From Raphanus sativus (lineage: Eukaryota; Streptophyta; Magnoliopsida; Brassicales; Brassicaceae): a DNA stretch of 64,000 nucleotides. Below, piece by piece: positions 47,040-58,489 of this stretch. A program made the translations under genes and the position numbers. The notes under the pieces were generated by a model, which had not been told where the DNA came from, ran no database searches, and worked only from the letters and a program-made list of their open reading frames with translations. The stretch is from assembly GCF_000801105.2 (NCBI RefSeq), contig NC_079515.1:10664001-10728000 (forward strand). The letters are read 5' to 3'. Each line of letters begins with the position of its first letter. The first letter of the stretch is position 1.

Positions 47040-47700
47040 TGTCTTTTGGAAGGACTTTAGAAAAATTAACTTGTAAACCATTATAAATCAGTTTATAAAC
47101 GTTTATAAATCATTATAAATTATTTTATAGACCTTTATAAACTATGATTAATGAATTTATATACTCATAGATAATTATATAAGGGTTTCTTCAAATCTTT
47201 ATAAATGATTTTATAAATCCTTATAAATAACTTTAAATATTTTTATAAAACTAAATAACACGTGCATGCTTTGTAAAGAGATGATGATACGTGGCAGATT
47301 CTATAGCACATGCGGACAGCAAGCAAGGCTTCACCGCTTCAGACTCTTGTAAATGGTTTTATAAACCATTATAAATATTTTTTTTATTTCTTATCAATGA
47401 TTCATAAATAATTATAAATAATTTACAAAGATTTATAAGAAATTATAAACACTTATAAATATCTTTGGAAAGATTTACTTATAACTTTTTGTAAGGATTT
47501 GTAAATTCTTCTAAATGATTTGTTAACTCTTATAAATTATATTATGAAAATTGTGAAACTCTAATAATATTTTTATAAACCCTTATATCATATAAGTTAT
47601 ATGTGGATTTATAAAATCTTATAAATTATTTGTAAATTCTTATAAACGATTTATAAAGTCTTATAAATGATTTTATAAACTCTTATTGGCATAAAAACAT
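47040..47700. repeat. Dense TTTATAA motif tract
   Basis: Dozens of TTTATAA, TTATAAA and CTTATAAAT motifs follow one another every 10-20 bases, approximating a degenerate unit tttataaantcttataaatg of about 22 bp. Because TTATAA is self-complementary the motif reads on both strands. Lower-density copies extend through 45340-48820. Confidence 0.7.
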
Positions 47701-47745
47701 AAATTGGCACAGTTTATTGGCAGAGTTTAAAAAAGGCCAAATTGA

Positions 47746-47790
47746 AACAGAGGTCAACATTTTTTTGGGCAACAGAACAAAGGTCAACAT
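47746..47790. repeat. Micro-insertion with 15-bp direct repeat
   Basis: aacagaggtcaacat (47746-47760) and aacaaaggtcaacat (47776-47790) flank ttttttgggcaacag. Confidence 0.7.
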
Positions 47791-48039
47791 AAGAAAATAA
47801 AAACGTAATGAAAGCAGTGAGATGAGACACACGTCAAGGAGATAAGCCTTGCTTGGAACACGTCAATCAACACTTGTTTGCTTCTGAGGATACGGCGAGC
47901 TCCGACTTCCACAACTCTTTCAATCTCTTCTAAATTTTCAATCTTCAAACTTCAAATACTAACTAAAATTGATCTATAAACAATATAAAAGATGTGGGAT
48001 CATTACAACAATGTTCGTGCTTTCATAATCCCAAACCTT

Positions 48040-48870
48040 AATACTATGTTTGTTAATATTTTTAGTAATGGTCTAAACATAAACATCTCAACACTGCAAG
48101 TATATAAACACTACATCTCAACACTAGAAGTAATAGACACTACTACTCTATTGCTAAATCGTTATTCTTTATAAAGACTTATAAATCGTCGAGTTGTACT
48201 TTTAACAATATCCAGAAATTCAGATTTATAAGGGATTATAATTCTGTAAAAATGCAGTGTTCGCTATTCCAAAATCTTAATCTCAACACTTCAAGTAATA
48301 GACACTACATCTCAACACTAGAAGTAATAGACACTACTTCTCTATTGCTAAATTGTTCTTCTTTATAAAGACTTATAAATCGTTGAGCTGTACTTTTAAC
48401 AATATCCAAAAATCCATATTTATAAGAGATTATAATTCTGTAAAAATGCAGTGTTCGCTATTCCAAAATCTTAATCTCAACACTGCAAGTAATATACACT
48501 ACATCTCAACACTAGAAGTAATAGACACTACTCTTCTATTGCTAAATCGTTTTTCTTTATAAAGACTTATTAATCGTCGAGTTGTACTTTTAACAATATC
48601 CAGAAATCCAGATTTATAAGGGATTATAATTCTGTAAAAAAATGCAGTGTTCGCTATTCCAAAATCTTAATCTCAACACTGCAAGTAATATACACTACAT
48701 CTCAACACTAGAAGTAATATACACTACTCCTCTATTGCTAAATCATTTTTATTTATAAAGACTTATAAATCGTCGAGTTGTACTTTTAACAATATCAAGA
48801 AATTCAGATTTTTAAGGGATTATAATTCTGTAAAAAGTGCAGTGTTAGCTATTCCAAAATCTTAATCTCA
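48040..48870. repeat. Tandem array, about 195-bp unit, four copies
   Basis: The landmark attctgtaaaa recurs at 48241, 48437, 48629 and 48825. Each unit contains ctcaacact.gaagtaata.acactac in duplicate and an agacttataaatcgtcgag block. The last copy is incomplete. Confidence 0.85.
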
Positions 48871-49107
48871 ACTTGAACTCCAAATCAACCTTGTTTGCCT
48901 TTTGGATAAAAGCAAACGTTTACTAACGTTCGTTGTTTCAGATTTCGTTCAGAAATACACAAAATCGAAAGGAGATATACGCATACCAGCTGGGAAACTT
49001 GAAGAGGAGAAGGATTCGACATCTGTTCCACGGTGTGTGAGAGAGGGATGAGATGACGATTGCGTGAGAGAGAGAATTCGTGTGTTAGCTCGTCGGAGAT
49101 CTCAATG

Positions 49108-49232
49108 GAATGATGACGATGACGACTACGACGATTTGATGACGACGACGACGACGATGACTTTCGATGACGACGACGATGACGACGATGATGACTTTCG
49201 ATGACGATGACGACGATGACGATGACGGATCC
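49108..49232 (+). repeat. GATGACGAC-type minisatellite
   Basis: A degenerate run of gatgacgacgacgatgac units about 125 bp long. It translates to polar low-complexity peptides in every frame and is not called as coding. Confidence 0.85.
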
Positions 49233-49456
49233 GGAGGAGAAACGATGGTCTCGACAGAGAGAAGAAGGTAGCGACGAAGAGATGTGATATGTTATAGATA
49301 GTGTAGGGTTAATTTAGTCTTTTTCACACTACTGAAAAGTGTATTTGTTATAATGTCTCTAAAATGATGGTAAACTTGAATTGTGGTATTATACAAAGTG
49401 TAGTTATGAAATTTCCCTATAGTAATTCATATTAAGCTGTTAATAAATTAAGAAAA

Positions 49457-49489
49457 ATTTGCGCTTTAGAAGCGCGGATCAAAATCTAG
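49457..49489 (+). mobile_element. Helitron 3' end
   Basis: The hairpin tgcgctttagaagcgcgg is followed by atcaaaat and CTAG at 49486-49489, then T. The matching 5' end was not found upstream; it may lie beyond the gap. The end is only about 230 bp from the CFM3A start codon. Confidence 0.65.
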
Positions 49490-49720
49490 TATTAAATTAA
49501 AAAGGGAAAAAAAGAGGAATATCTATGATTTTTTCATTTTCAGTTAAGAATAGTTATAGCATTTGTTCCAAGATATCTCCATTTCAATCTCTCCTTTTGA
49601 ACGGCCATAGATAAACACATAGCGAGAGCTTCGAAACGGCAATGAATCCGCTAAAGCGGAAACATCATTTCACTGTTTATTGAAACCATCACTCTCGAGT
49701 TACATTTAATAACCTCAGCG
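49490..49720 (+). promoter_or_regulatory. Probable CFM3A promoter and leader
   Basis: Between the Helitron end and the ATG there are only 231 bp, so the core promoter and 5' leader must lie mainly here. No strong TATA box at the right distance is evident. Confidence 0.4.
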
Positions 49721-52700
49721 ATGGCGATGAAACCCAGTCGCCATTTTTACCCAACCATTCTCACGAAGACGAAGCTTGCACACTCGTTCCAAGCCTCCTC
49801 CTTCTGCTTCCGTTTCTTAAGGTACCACCAAAGTTCATCAATCTCAATACCGACCCGTAACGATATTACCGCATCTGGTTCGAGTAGTAGTGATCAAACT
49901 CAATCGAAAAGGTTTAGCCTTTCTCCTAAGAACGGTGAGTGGTTAGAGAATTGGAACAGAACCCAGAAACGGAATCAACCTAAGCCTCCCAAGATAGTTG
50001 TAAACTACAGAAAAGAAGGTAGATTTACGAGCGGTGATTCCGTTAGTAGAGATGGTGACGGCGTTACAATGGAGAAGATTGTGGAGAAGTTAAGAAAGTA
50101 TGGTTATATGGAAGGTGGTGATAAGGAGGTTGAGCAAGAGAGAAGGATTGAGAAAGGGTCAGTGGAGGATATATTCTACGTTGAAGAAGGGATGTTACCT
50201 GATACAAGAGGTGGGTTCAGTGAGGAGTCAGTTCTCGGTGGGTTTCCTTGGGAGAAGATAAGTGCTGAGAAGAAGAAAGAGTTGGAGTCTGAGTGGAGTG
50301 CTGAGAAGGAGAGTAGATACTCTCTTGCGGAGATGACTCTTCCGGAGTCGGAGCTAAGGAGGTTGAGGAATCTGACGTTTAGGACGGCGAGCAAGATGAG
50401 GATTAGAGGAGCAGGTGTGACTCAGGTGGTGGTGGATGCGATTAAGGAGAAGTGGAAGAGCGCAGAGATTGTGAGGTTGAAGATTGAAGGAGCAAGCGCG
50501 CTTAACATGAGGAAGATGCATGAGACATTAGAGGTTTGCTTCTTATGTGCTCCCTTATAAAGGTAGGCTTGTCTCTCTCTGTTGTCAAATGTTGTTTTGT
50601 TCTGTCTCTGTTGCAGAGAAAGACTGGTGGTTTGGTGATATGGAGGTCAGGGACTTCCATCTCTTTGTACAGAGGTGTCAGTTATGAACTTCCAGCAGGA
50701 AAATGGAACAAGCAGAAAAGAGAGGAGACTTCACCTTCTTCCTTACCTGCAACTACAACTGTGGTGGAAAGTGGAGATGTAAAAGTGCATCTTCCTCAGC
50801 TAGACCAGGAGACAACTAGTGTGGAAAAGAAAGACCAAGAGGAAAGATTCCAACCAGAAGTAGAATACGAAGATGAAATTGAAGAAGTGTTAGATGGTCT
50901 TGGCCCTAGGTTTAAGGACTGGACTGGAGACCATCCATTACCTATAGATGCTGATTTGCTTCCAGGGAACATTCCTGGTTACGAACCGCCTTTCAGGATA
51001 CTTCCTTATGGAGTGAGATCATCTCTTGGACCAAAGGAGGCAACTGCTTTGAGAAGAATTGCTAGATTTCTCCCTCCACACTTCGCTTTAGGTAAGTTTC
51101 TAATTATTATTTTTTTCAACTTCTCCGGAGTCTGAAACTGATAAGAGACTTTTGAATAGTTAGGAGTTTTCTTTTGATTTCCAGGTCGAAGTAGGCAGCT
51201 CCAAGGCTTGGCAAGAGCAATGATTACGTTATGGGAGAAGAGTATGCTTGCAAAGATTGTCATTAAACGTGGCGTACAATTGACAACCAGTGAGAGAATG
51301 GCTGAAGACCTCAAGGTAAACATTTATGCTCTTCTTCTTGTCTTTTATCTGTGCATTTGAAGCTGAGCATTTGATATCATGCTCTTGGTAAGTAACTGCA
51401 GAAACTGACAGGAGGCATACTGCTCTCAAGGAACAAAGACTACTTGGTTTTCTACAGAGGAAAGAACTTTTTGTCACGAGAAGTAGCTGAGGCATTGGTG
51501 GAGCAAGAGAAATTTGTGAGGAGTTTACAAGACGAAGAAGAAGAGGCACGTTTAAGAGGATCATCGGCTCTGATTATCCCAAGTACTGAACCTACTAGTA
51601 AACTTGTTTCTGCTGGTACCCTTGGTGAAACTCTTGACGCGACTGGCAAGTGGGGAAAGAATCTGGATGATGGTCATCAACATGCAGAAGAAGTGAAACA
51701 CGAGGTTGAGAAACTGAGGCATGAAAATCTTGTCAGGAAGCTGGAAAAGAAACTTGCTTTTGTGAGTTCTCTAAACTTAGCATGTTGTTGAAGAGTGGTT
51801 CCTTGGAACTAATAAGATTGTTTCTTTCGCTTTTAGGCCGAGAGAAAGCTCTTGAAAGCTGAACGTGGTTTGGCTAAGGTGGAGGAGTGTCTACAGCCAG
51901 CAGAGCAGAGAGCAGACCTAGAAAGCATAACTGATGAAGAGAGGTTTATGTTCCGCAAGCTCGGTTTGAAGATGAAAGCTTTCTTACTTCTAGGTAAAAT
52001 CATCAGTTTAGTCAAGTGTGTTTTGCATATATTATAGGACACTTACTTGAAACTGTTGCTTCAGGTAGGAGAGGAGTGTTTGATGGCACGGTGGAGAACA
52101 TGCACCTGCACTGGAAGTACCGAGAACTGGTCAAAATAATCGTGAAGACTAAAACTTTTGAGGGTGTAAAGAAAGTGGCATTAGCACTTGAAGCCGAGAG
52201 TAGCGGTATCCTGGTTTCTATTGACAAGGTCTCTAAAGGATATGCCATTATCGTTTATAGAGGAAAAGATTATAAGCGTCCGCCCATGTTGAGGCCGAAG
52301 AACCTTTTGACAAAGAGGAAGGCTTTAGCACGTTCCATTGAACTCCAAAGACGCGAGGTTCCTTGAAACCAAAGTTATCATATGCCTTGTTATTTGGAAC
52401 TTCAGCTGATCTTTGTTAAGTTTGCATTCAACAGGGCCTTATAAAACACATTTCGGCGATGCATACAAGAGCAGAACAGCTGAGAGCTGAAATTGTAATG
52501 GATCTACTCTTTTATCATTCATTGATGGTACTACTTTGTTATGCAATGGTGGACTAACACAAGACTTTGCAATGAATTTATCAGGAACAAATGGAGAAGA
52601 TAGCAGACAAGGGAGATGAAGAGTTATATAACAAGCTTGATGTGACTTATGCTTCTAGCGACGAGGAGACAGAAGAAACAGATGTGTGTATTAATTAGCC

Positions 52701-52884
52701 TAGAATCCCTCTTTTTGCTTTGGCTTTCATAATGATCAAATCGTGAATATTAATAAGGTCTCACATGGCTTGGGGCTATTCTGGTTTGTAGGAAGAAGAA
52801 GATGATGCATATTCAGGGACATATGGAGAAGGAGAAGAACCTGAGATACTGGCAGAAGGAGAGCTATCTGATATTAGACGGTGA
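49721..52884 (+). CDS. CFM3A: CRM-domain group II intron splicing factor CFM3A
   Basis: A nuclear-encoded organelle RNA-binding protein. CFM3 proteins work with CAF-type cofactors in splicing chloroplast group II introns. Nine exons with GT/AG borders: 49721-50533, 50617-51091, 51185-51315, 51402-51761, 51837-51993, 52065-52357, 52435-52494, 52585-52683, 52792-52884, giving 826 residues. The N-terminus ([14 protein letters not shown]) is basic and suits a transit peptide. Three CRM domains lie near residues 205-307, 408-500 and 624-725. Their conserved [21 protein letters not shown] and [11 protein letters not shown] strands are each followed by a YRG motif. Charged linkers and an acidic tail follow. 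The tail appears frameshifted near 52880: the next frame continues [20 protein letters not shown] to 52939. The order with the START gene and WDL3 supports At3g23070 orthology. Confidence 0.93.
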
Positions 52885-53330
52885 AGACTGGGACTCAAAT
52901 GAATCGGAAACTGGATTTGTTGATGATTATGTACCTTAGTCAGAGGATCTTCAAACCAAAACAGAAGATGTACATAGGCAAGAAAGTTCATCTGCAGCAT
53001 CATAGCATTGAAGAACAATGGGAAGATGTCTATGGAAATAAAACTGAGAGCTAATTGCTAAATAGTTGTGCACACAAATGAGTTAAATGTTCTCTAACGG
53101 TAAAACAAGCTTGGCTATGACCAATTAAGGTCCATAGACTTCAGCTGTTATTACATGAAATGCTTTCGACCACATTTTTTTGCCTCCAACATTAAATATA
53201 CTGTTGTAAGAAGAAAACACAATCCATGATACATATAACTAAACTGTCTTCCTGTGCTAGGCTAAAGAATTATCCATGGACACACGTTACAATGTCAATC
53301 TATCAGCAGGAAGAGATAACAACAGTGATT
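52885..53330. other. 3' regions between convergent genes
   Basis: This holds the CFM3A 3' untranslated region, including the alternative-frame acidic tail to 52939, and the 3' end of the START gene on the other strand. No separate gene. Confidence 0.6.
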
Positions 53331-55172
53331 TCACCTACGAGCAAGTCTCTGCCCAGCTCCAACCATTAAGGCCTTGCCAATAGCACTTGAATGAAGCCCA
53401 CACGCCAAGGCAACTCCTCCTACAACGACCAGTTTCCAATCTACACTGAACTGCTCCTTCCCTCTCCTTACGTTATCCATGGCTTGTCCTCTCTCTCCTT
53501 CCTCTATTCTCGATGTCTCCACCAAATCCACGTTCAGTTTTACGGTGATTCTCGCAATTTGCGCGCTCCCTGACAGAGCCGCCCCTGATTTTCTAGCGGC
53601 CTGGTATGCCCTTAACCCGGAGTTTAGCTTCTTGACGGCTCCCCACATGCCGTGACGGACTCCTAACTTTGCTACGTCTTTTGGGATTCCCATGTCTTCG
53701 CAGTGGACAAGAGAGACCTCACAAGCCGTTAACTGTCCATCTCCTTTCCTAGATTCAACTGCATTTTCAAAAGCATTACCGCTTAAAACCTGACAAAAAA
53801 TACGTAAAAAGGAAACTTGTACTTTAAAAAAAAAAACTCACCCGCTTTGATAATCCAACTTGAGAAATAAAGCTCTACTCGCCTCGGTTTATCACGCTTT
53901 GGTAGAGCTGGATACGGCACTCCCTAATAACATTTAAAAGTATTATCAGACAAGTCTTCTGCCATTCCAAACTAATATTCTAATGAGGGAAGCAAAAGCA
54001 AGATGTTACCTTAGTCACAGCATAATACTTGTTTTCAGATTCCCATATTCTCCGGCCAATGATGTATTCCCGGTCACTACAGAAAAACGGAAACTGCAGA
54101 GGAAAGACATTAGCAACTGCTTTATATACAACATCTCTTCATGGACGAAAATACCTTTTTAGTCCAGTGAACAATAGTTGTTCCTGTATTAGGATCTTCT
54201 TCCAAAGTTTTGAAGTAAGCAAGCATAGGATCCTATTTAGGTCGAAACTCGTCGTCCCAGAAGAAATCCCTAACAATGTCTGGAGTTGCATCCTCAAAAA
54301 CAGTCCGACTACGATAAATAACAGGACCTGCCTGTCAAACCACACCTCCTTTCAGTAACTAATGATGTCAAAGAATCTCTATTTTTTCATGAGCCTGTTT
54401 CAATATCAATTATCAAGCATACCCAAAAGATACCTAATCCATACCCTTACCATTAAAAAAAGTTCTTAAAACTTTATGGAACCAGTGACCCAATACAAGA
54501 GATATAAGAGGCAAAAGTTTTAATAAAGATAGACTACCTGAGGCTCGTGGCGCCAGGCTTGGTAGCTCATATTGGGAGTAGACTTGTCCATCATAGATTG
54601 CCACTCCGTATTAGCATTTCCAGCTTCAAGCAGATGCAGCAAATGCTCTAGATCCTTCTCTGTCACACTCTCCTGCTCTTTCTCTGTTTCTTTATCACTA
54701 ACTCTGCAAATCCACACCAAAATAAACAAATCATTACTTAGGTAACCATAACTGTATAACAAAAATCAAGAACAAACAAATCTCAATACCATAACTTTTC
54801 AATTTATTTTTATTGTGTTAATATAAACTCATTTTTTTCTGAGATTGCTTCTGTTTCACCACTCGGATTAATAATATCTTCTGGTCTCTTCTCACTCGAA
54901 CCGAGCCGTGACCATAAAGTGCGGCAGACTGAGAAAGCGGTGAAAGCGAGCCAAACACGGCGAGCGCCGAAACCCGGAGGAACAGTGCAGCGAAAACGGA
55001 GCTTAGAACGGAGCCCTAGATAAACCAAACCGGTCCACCTTGGACGCCAAGACCAGCCAATCAAAAGCCCGATCATGACGGCGAGCCAAATAGGAACTGA
55101 GCATAGCAAGATGTCGACGATTGTCTCTGTAACAGAGGTTAAGTCCGTGAGATTACGATAAGATTCATCCAT
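53331..55172 (-). pseudogene. START-domain membrane-anchored protein (At3g23080-like), in-frame stop
   Basis: Six exons can be joined: 55172-54829, 54703-54538, 54331-54155, 54093-54010, 53923-53842, 53758-53331 (427 codons; Arabidopsis relative about 420). The N-terminus has a hydrophobic segment near residues 18-39 (ILLCSVPIWLAVMIGLLIGW). The START/polyketide-cyclase-like lipid-transfer domain starts near AWRHEPQ and includes GPVIYRSRTVFEDATP, FPFFCSDREYIIGRRIW, GVPYPALPKR and ESRKGDGQLTACEV. In exon 3, codon 203 is TAG (54233-54235) where relatives have Trp in FRPKWDP. All splice borders and the rest of the frame are intact. It is therefore either a very recent pseudogene, a null allele or a single base error. 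The C-terminal 140 residues include a hydrophobic LVVVGGVALACGLHSSA stretch. Confidence 0.85.
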
Positions 55173-55554
55173 TACTGTCTTCGATCAGAAACTGAAGAAA
55201 TTTCAGGTTTTAAAAAGGGTAATAAGTAGATTCCTCTGTTCACCGGAGGATGGAATCGAACGACATTGACGGGAAAGCGAGCAAAGAGAATCGAAGAAGA
55301 AGAAGGAGGAGGAGATAGTTTTCCGCCTATTTATTTAAAATTTAATTAATAAATGCCTTTTTTGGTATTTACTGTATCGAAAAGACGTTGGCGGGTGATA
55401 GAGATTTGTAGTGATAGGAACAGCACAGTGGCGTTGACGTGGCTTTCTCGTTACTGAAAGATAACAAGTCTCACGCGTCAATATAGGCGAGTGTTCTGCA
55501 CTTTGGATAAGGATCATTTTTAAGTTCAATCCCGTGGATAAGTGTTAAAAAAAA
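55173..55554. other. Promoter side of the START gene
   Basis: It contains the leader and presumptive promoter of the minus-strand START gene, then AT-rich spacer up to the MULE. No other gene seen. Confidence 0.5.
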
Positions 55555-56244
55555 GGGAAAATTAGAAAAAGGGAAATGAGACACTTTGAATTTTTCTTTG
55601 TCCATTTAAAATTTTTCATATTTTTGGTAATTTTAGACATGTTTTACCCTTGTTTTATAGAAAAATAGTAAACTTAATCTTAAAATGTAAAAAAATATAA
55701 AAATTATTGGAAACATAAGTATGACAATATATATGTTTATTTTTTATAAAAGAAAATAGAATCATATTTTATTTTAACTTCTAACTACGGTTAGAATACG
55801 CATTTTGGTGATATAATTGATCTAGAAAACGGATACTAAAATTTTAGAAAGGTATATCTGAACTATATAACCTAAACTATCCTTTCTTGTATATTCTAAT
55901 GAAGATAGATTTGCTTACGTTATAATCAAGCAAGATGTCTTAATGTACCTACAGCTTTATTACGATATATAGCCACTACTCATTGGTATACCTAACCTAT
56001 ATTATGTGTTATAACATGTTCTACCTTTTACCTTATGTGGCGCTGGAGGAAGAATATGTTTTTCTCCTATTCTTCTGTGTTATGCGTGGGGTAGGATACA
56101 TATTCTAACAAATCCGAAAAAATATGGAAACTTCTTTTTCGGTATCTAAACTAAATCAGGAGTAATCAATTAATCAGGGAGTTAATTTAGGGTTTTATAT
56201 AAATATAAGGGTTATATATTTAAATATGTTCAATGATAACGTGA

Positions 56245-56320
56245 TGAATGCGTGGCCTAGTGGTTGCAGTTAACTTGTTACTCTATCTTAACCCGGGGCG
56301 AACCGTCCTATGTCATATTT
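56245..56320 (+). mobile_element. tRNA-like A/B-box sequence inside the MULE
   Basis: gcgtggcctagtggttgc matches a pol III A box, and ggggcgaaccg about 50 bases later is a weak B box. A SINE head or decayed tRNA fragment is possible. No complete cloverleaf. Confidence 0.3.
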
Positions 56321-56691
56321 TTTGCCCAATTTTTTTGAGGAATTATGTTAAATGAAATAGTAAACGACAGAATTGTCTTCGTCTTCTACCTTCTTCCTAC
56401 GAATCTACAGCCGTTTTTTCCTTTTTTTTTTCGCGATTTCGGTGTTGTTTCATGCTAATCTTAATAACACAAATCTTTAATTTAACATATGATATCAATG
56501 AACGCTTAATGGTATTAAAGGAAATTCCTCTGTCTAAAGACGAAGCCAATTCCTCTGAATCCTCAATTAACTATCTCCAGCATTTAAAAAAACACAAAAA
56601 CAGAAAAACGTGATCAAAGAAAGGGGATGATATGGTCGTGAATGCTATTTGTTGGTTGGTAACAAAAAAAGTGAAACGATGAATCAGAACG

Positions 56692-56694
<3 letters not shown>

Positions 56695-56772
<78 letters not shown>
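56695..56772. repeat. (GA)n microsatellite
   Basis: About 38 uninterrupted GA units inside the MULE. The reading frames across it are artefacts of the repeat. Confidence 0.98.
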
Positions 56773-56774
<2 letters not shown>

Positions 56775-57171
56775 TGATCGCAAATAATTGCCATGGAAGC
56801 GTTCGTTAATGGAAAGGAAGACTAATCTCATACGAACGATTTCAGTGTTGCTTCATGCTAATTTTTTGGATTTTTCTGTTTTTTTTAATAAAAATGCAAA
56901 TAATTATAAAATATTAAGATTAATTAGGTTAATTGAAAGGTATAATGGTATTAAAGAAAATATAAATCCTAGTTACCTAAATAATCTTCTACAAATCTTA
57001 TTGCGACAAATCTAAGTTGAAAGTGTCTCATTTGTCTAATTTTCCCTAAAAAAAATCTCTCTAATACGAACTGAAAATATTTTGAACAACCGTTTCTCTC
57101 TCGCAAGCGACACCGAAGGCGAAAAAAACAACCGTTTCTCTGCAACAATCTCCGGCCGGCGCCGGCTCCGG

Positions 57172-57660
57172 CGTCGGTTCTTACTCTTGTTATATTATTG
57201 TTTTTATTCTATCTAAAGCTTTTAGTTCAAACAAATTAATTGTCATCGCGTAGTTATCAAGGAGTTGTGAGTAAGAAGATATCCCACTTTCTATCCAGAT
57301 GATTCCAGATTAGCCTGTTCGGACATATGGCAATATCTTCATGATTCTTATCAAACCAGAATGAACCACGATCTAAGAAGCTTTATTTTGAACCACTAAT
57401 CAGTGGAGAATAACCAGGAAGTTGAAGAAATCTCATAGGAGTTGTGAGTAAGAAGATATCACACTTTCTATCCAGATGATTCCAGATAAGGCTGTTCGGA
57501 CATATGGCACTATCTTCATGATTCTTATCAAACCAGGATGAACCACGATCTAAGAATCTTTATTCGGACGTCGGTTCTTACTCTTGTTATATTATTGTTT
57601 TTATTCTATCTAAAGCTTTTAGTTCAAACAAATTAATTGTCATCGCGTAGTTATCAAATC
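57172..57660. repeat. Two interleaved direct duplications
   Basis: Block A (cgtcggttcttactcttgtt...gcgtagttatcaa) occurs at about 57172-57260 and 57571-57659. Block B (aggagttgtgagtaagaag...ctaagaagcttt) occurs at about 57260-57386 and 57438-57563. The order is A B - B' A'. A copies appear identical by eye; B copies differ at a handful of bases. Confidence 0.85.
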
Positions 57661-58489
57661 AAGCGACGTGATCTATCGTCACACCATCTCTCGTCTTCCT
57701 GTTGTCGTCGCGTAATATCTTCGTCATGGGCAAACAGTTTTCTGTTTCTCCATTGGTTCGTTGGGCAGTTAAGAGATTTGGGACAGAGTTTTGACGAGTC
57801 TGTTTCCTCCCTAATAGGTGAGTCTATTATCTCCATTATTGTTGAGTGCAATCTCCCAACAAATAAAACATGGTGGTTTTGTATTGTCGGTGTATTTCCA
57901 TGGCTTGTTAGTCATGGTGGTTTATTCCATCCAAAAAATTCTTTGAAAGGATTACTAGTTCTATGGAACAAAAGAAGGGAATCTTAAACCACCATGGCCA
58001 TGGAGAAGATTGTGTACGTCATGTTATTTTGACAAATGGATGATGGTGGCTCCATTAATTCAAAGAGATGCGTTTCATCTCTATTTGACAACAAAAGGGG
58101 ATACAGCATGTTCATGTGAAGACGTGAAGTGGGAGACAATGGAGTTAAGTGCTTATCATCATTATCAGTTTGAGGGATTATTTATGATATGGATAGAGAC
58201 TATAACAAATCATATTATCTCTTGGAGCGGGAGTGTATGGAATAGGCAACGATGTAACAGATGGATCGTACCTCCTGATCTATTAAGTGATAAAAGGCGT
58301 TGGATCACAATAAATGACAGCCGAACACAAGAACATATAAGACCGAGAACAAAAATAGATAAAGTTAGCGAATCAGTCTATCCTGCAAAAGAGTTAAGAA
58401 GCATCGTGTTATTATTTTTCTATTATGTTTTGCTTAAAAATGTATTTATTTTATGTTTGGATTCATGTATTCTTTTTAACCTATTTTGA
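57637..58489 (+). other. Unidentified open segments, probably not a functional gene
   Basis: Two adjoining frames stay open: 57637-57987 and 58010-58489. The second encodes a tryptophan-rich peptide (WIETITNHIISWSGSVWN, RWIVPPDLLSDKRRW) that looks like degraded coding sequence and not random AT-rich DNA. I do not recognise the family. It could be a relic of a transposon-borne or captured gene. There is no ATG at the head of the second segment, and block A' of the duplication overlaps the first. Confidence 0.25.

Larger units (their letters stand above)
44958..49422. mobile_element. Large repeat-rich element, possibly Mutator-like
   Basis: The right end, read on the minus strand from 49422, begins GGGAAATTTCATAACTAC. 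This resembles ends of crucifer Mutator-like elements. Next comes a CGTC-rich tract, a 195-bp tandem array, a long tract of TTTATAA motifs and exon-like segments. The left end is presumably in the gap. No transposase is recognisable. The class is an inference from the terminal sequence only. Confidence 0.4.
55555..57046. mobile_element. Non-autonomous Mutator-like element with perfect 9-bp target duplication
   Basis: The ends gggaaaattagaaaaaggga and the inverse of cattt.gtctaattttccc are inverted repeats of about 35 bp with a shared aaatgagacactttgaa stretch. The flanks taaaaaaaa at 55546-55554 and 57047-57055 are identical, as expected for Mutator-type insertion. The interior holds a (GA)n tract, a tRNA-like stretch and a diverged internal duplication (cggtgttgtttcatgctaat / cagtgttgcttcatgctaat). 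No transposase. Confidence 0.85.

Noticed and set aside
48040..48870. Regular repeats considered as a CRISPR-like array
   Set aside because: Units of 195 bp are repeated throughout with no unique spacers, in an intron-bearing plant genome. It is an ordinary tandem array.
26600..49500. Hidden IAA7 or RING-gene remnants between IAA2 and CFM3A
   Set aside because: No Aux/IAA degron (GWPPV) or RING-type coding piece was found on either strand in the listed frames; only transposon proteins appear.
56571..56831. 86-codon frame with a long Ser-Leu repeat
   Set aside because: Translation of the (GA)n microsatellite.
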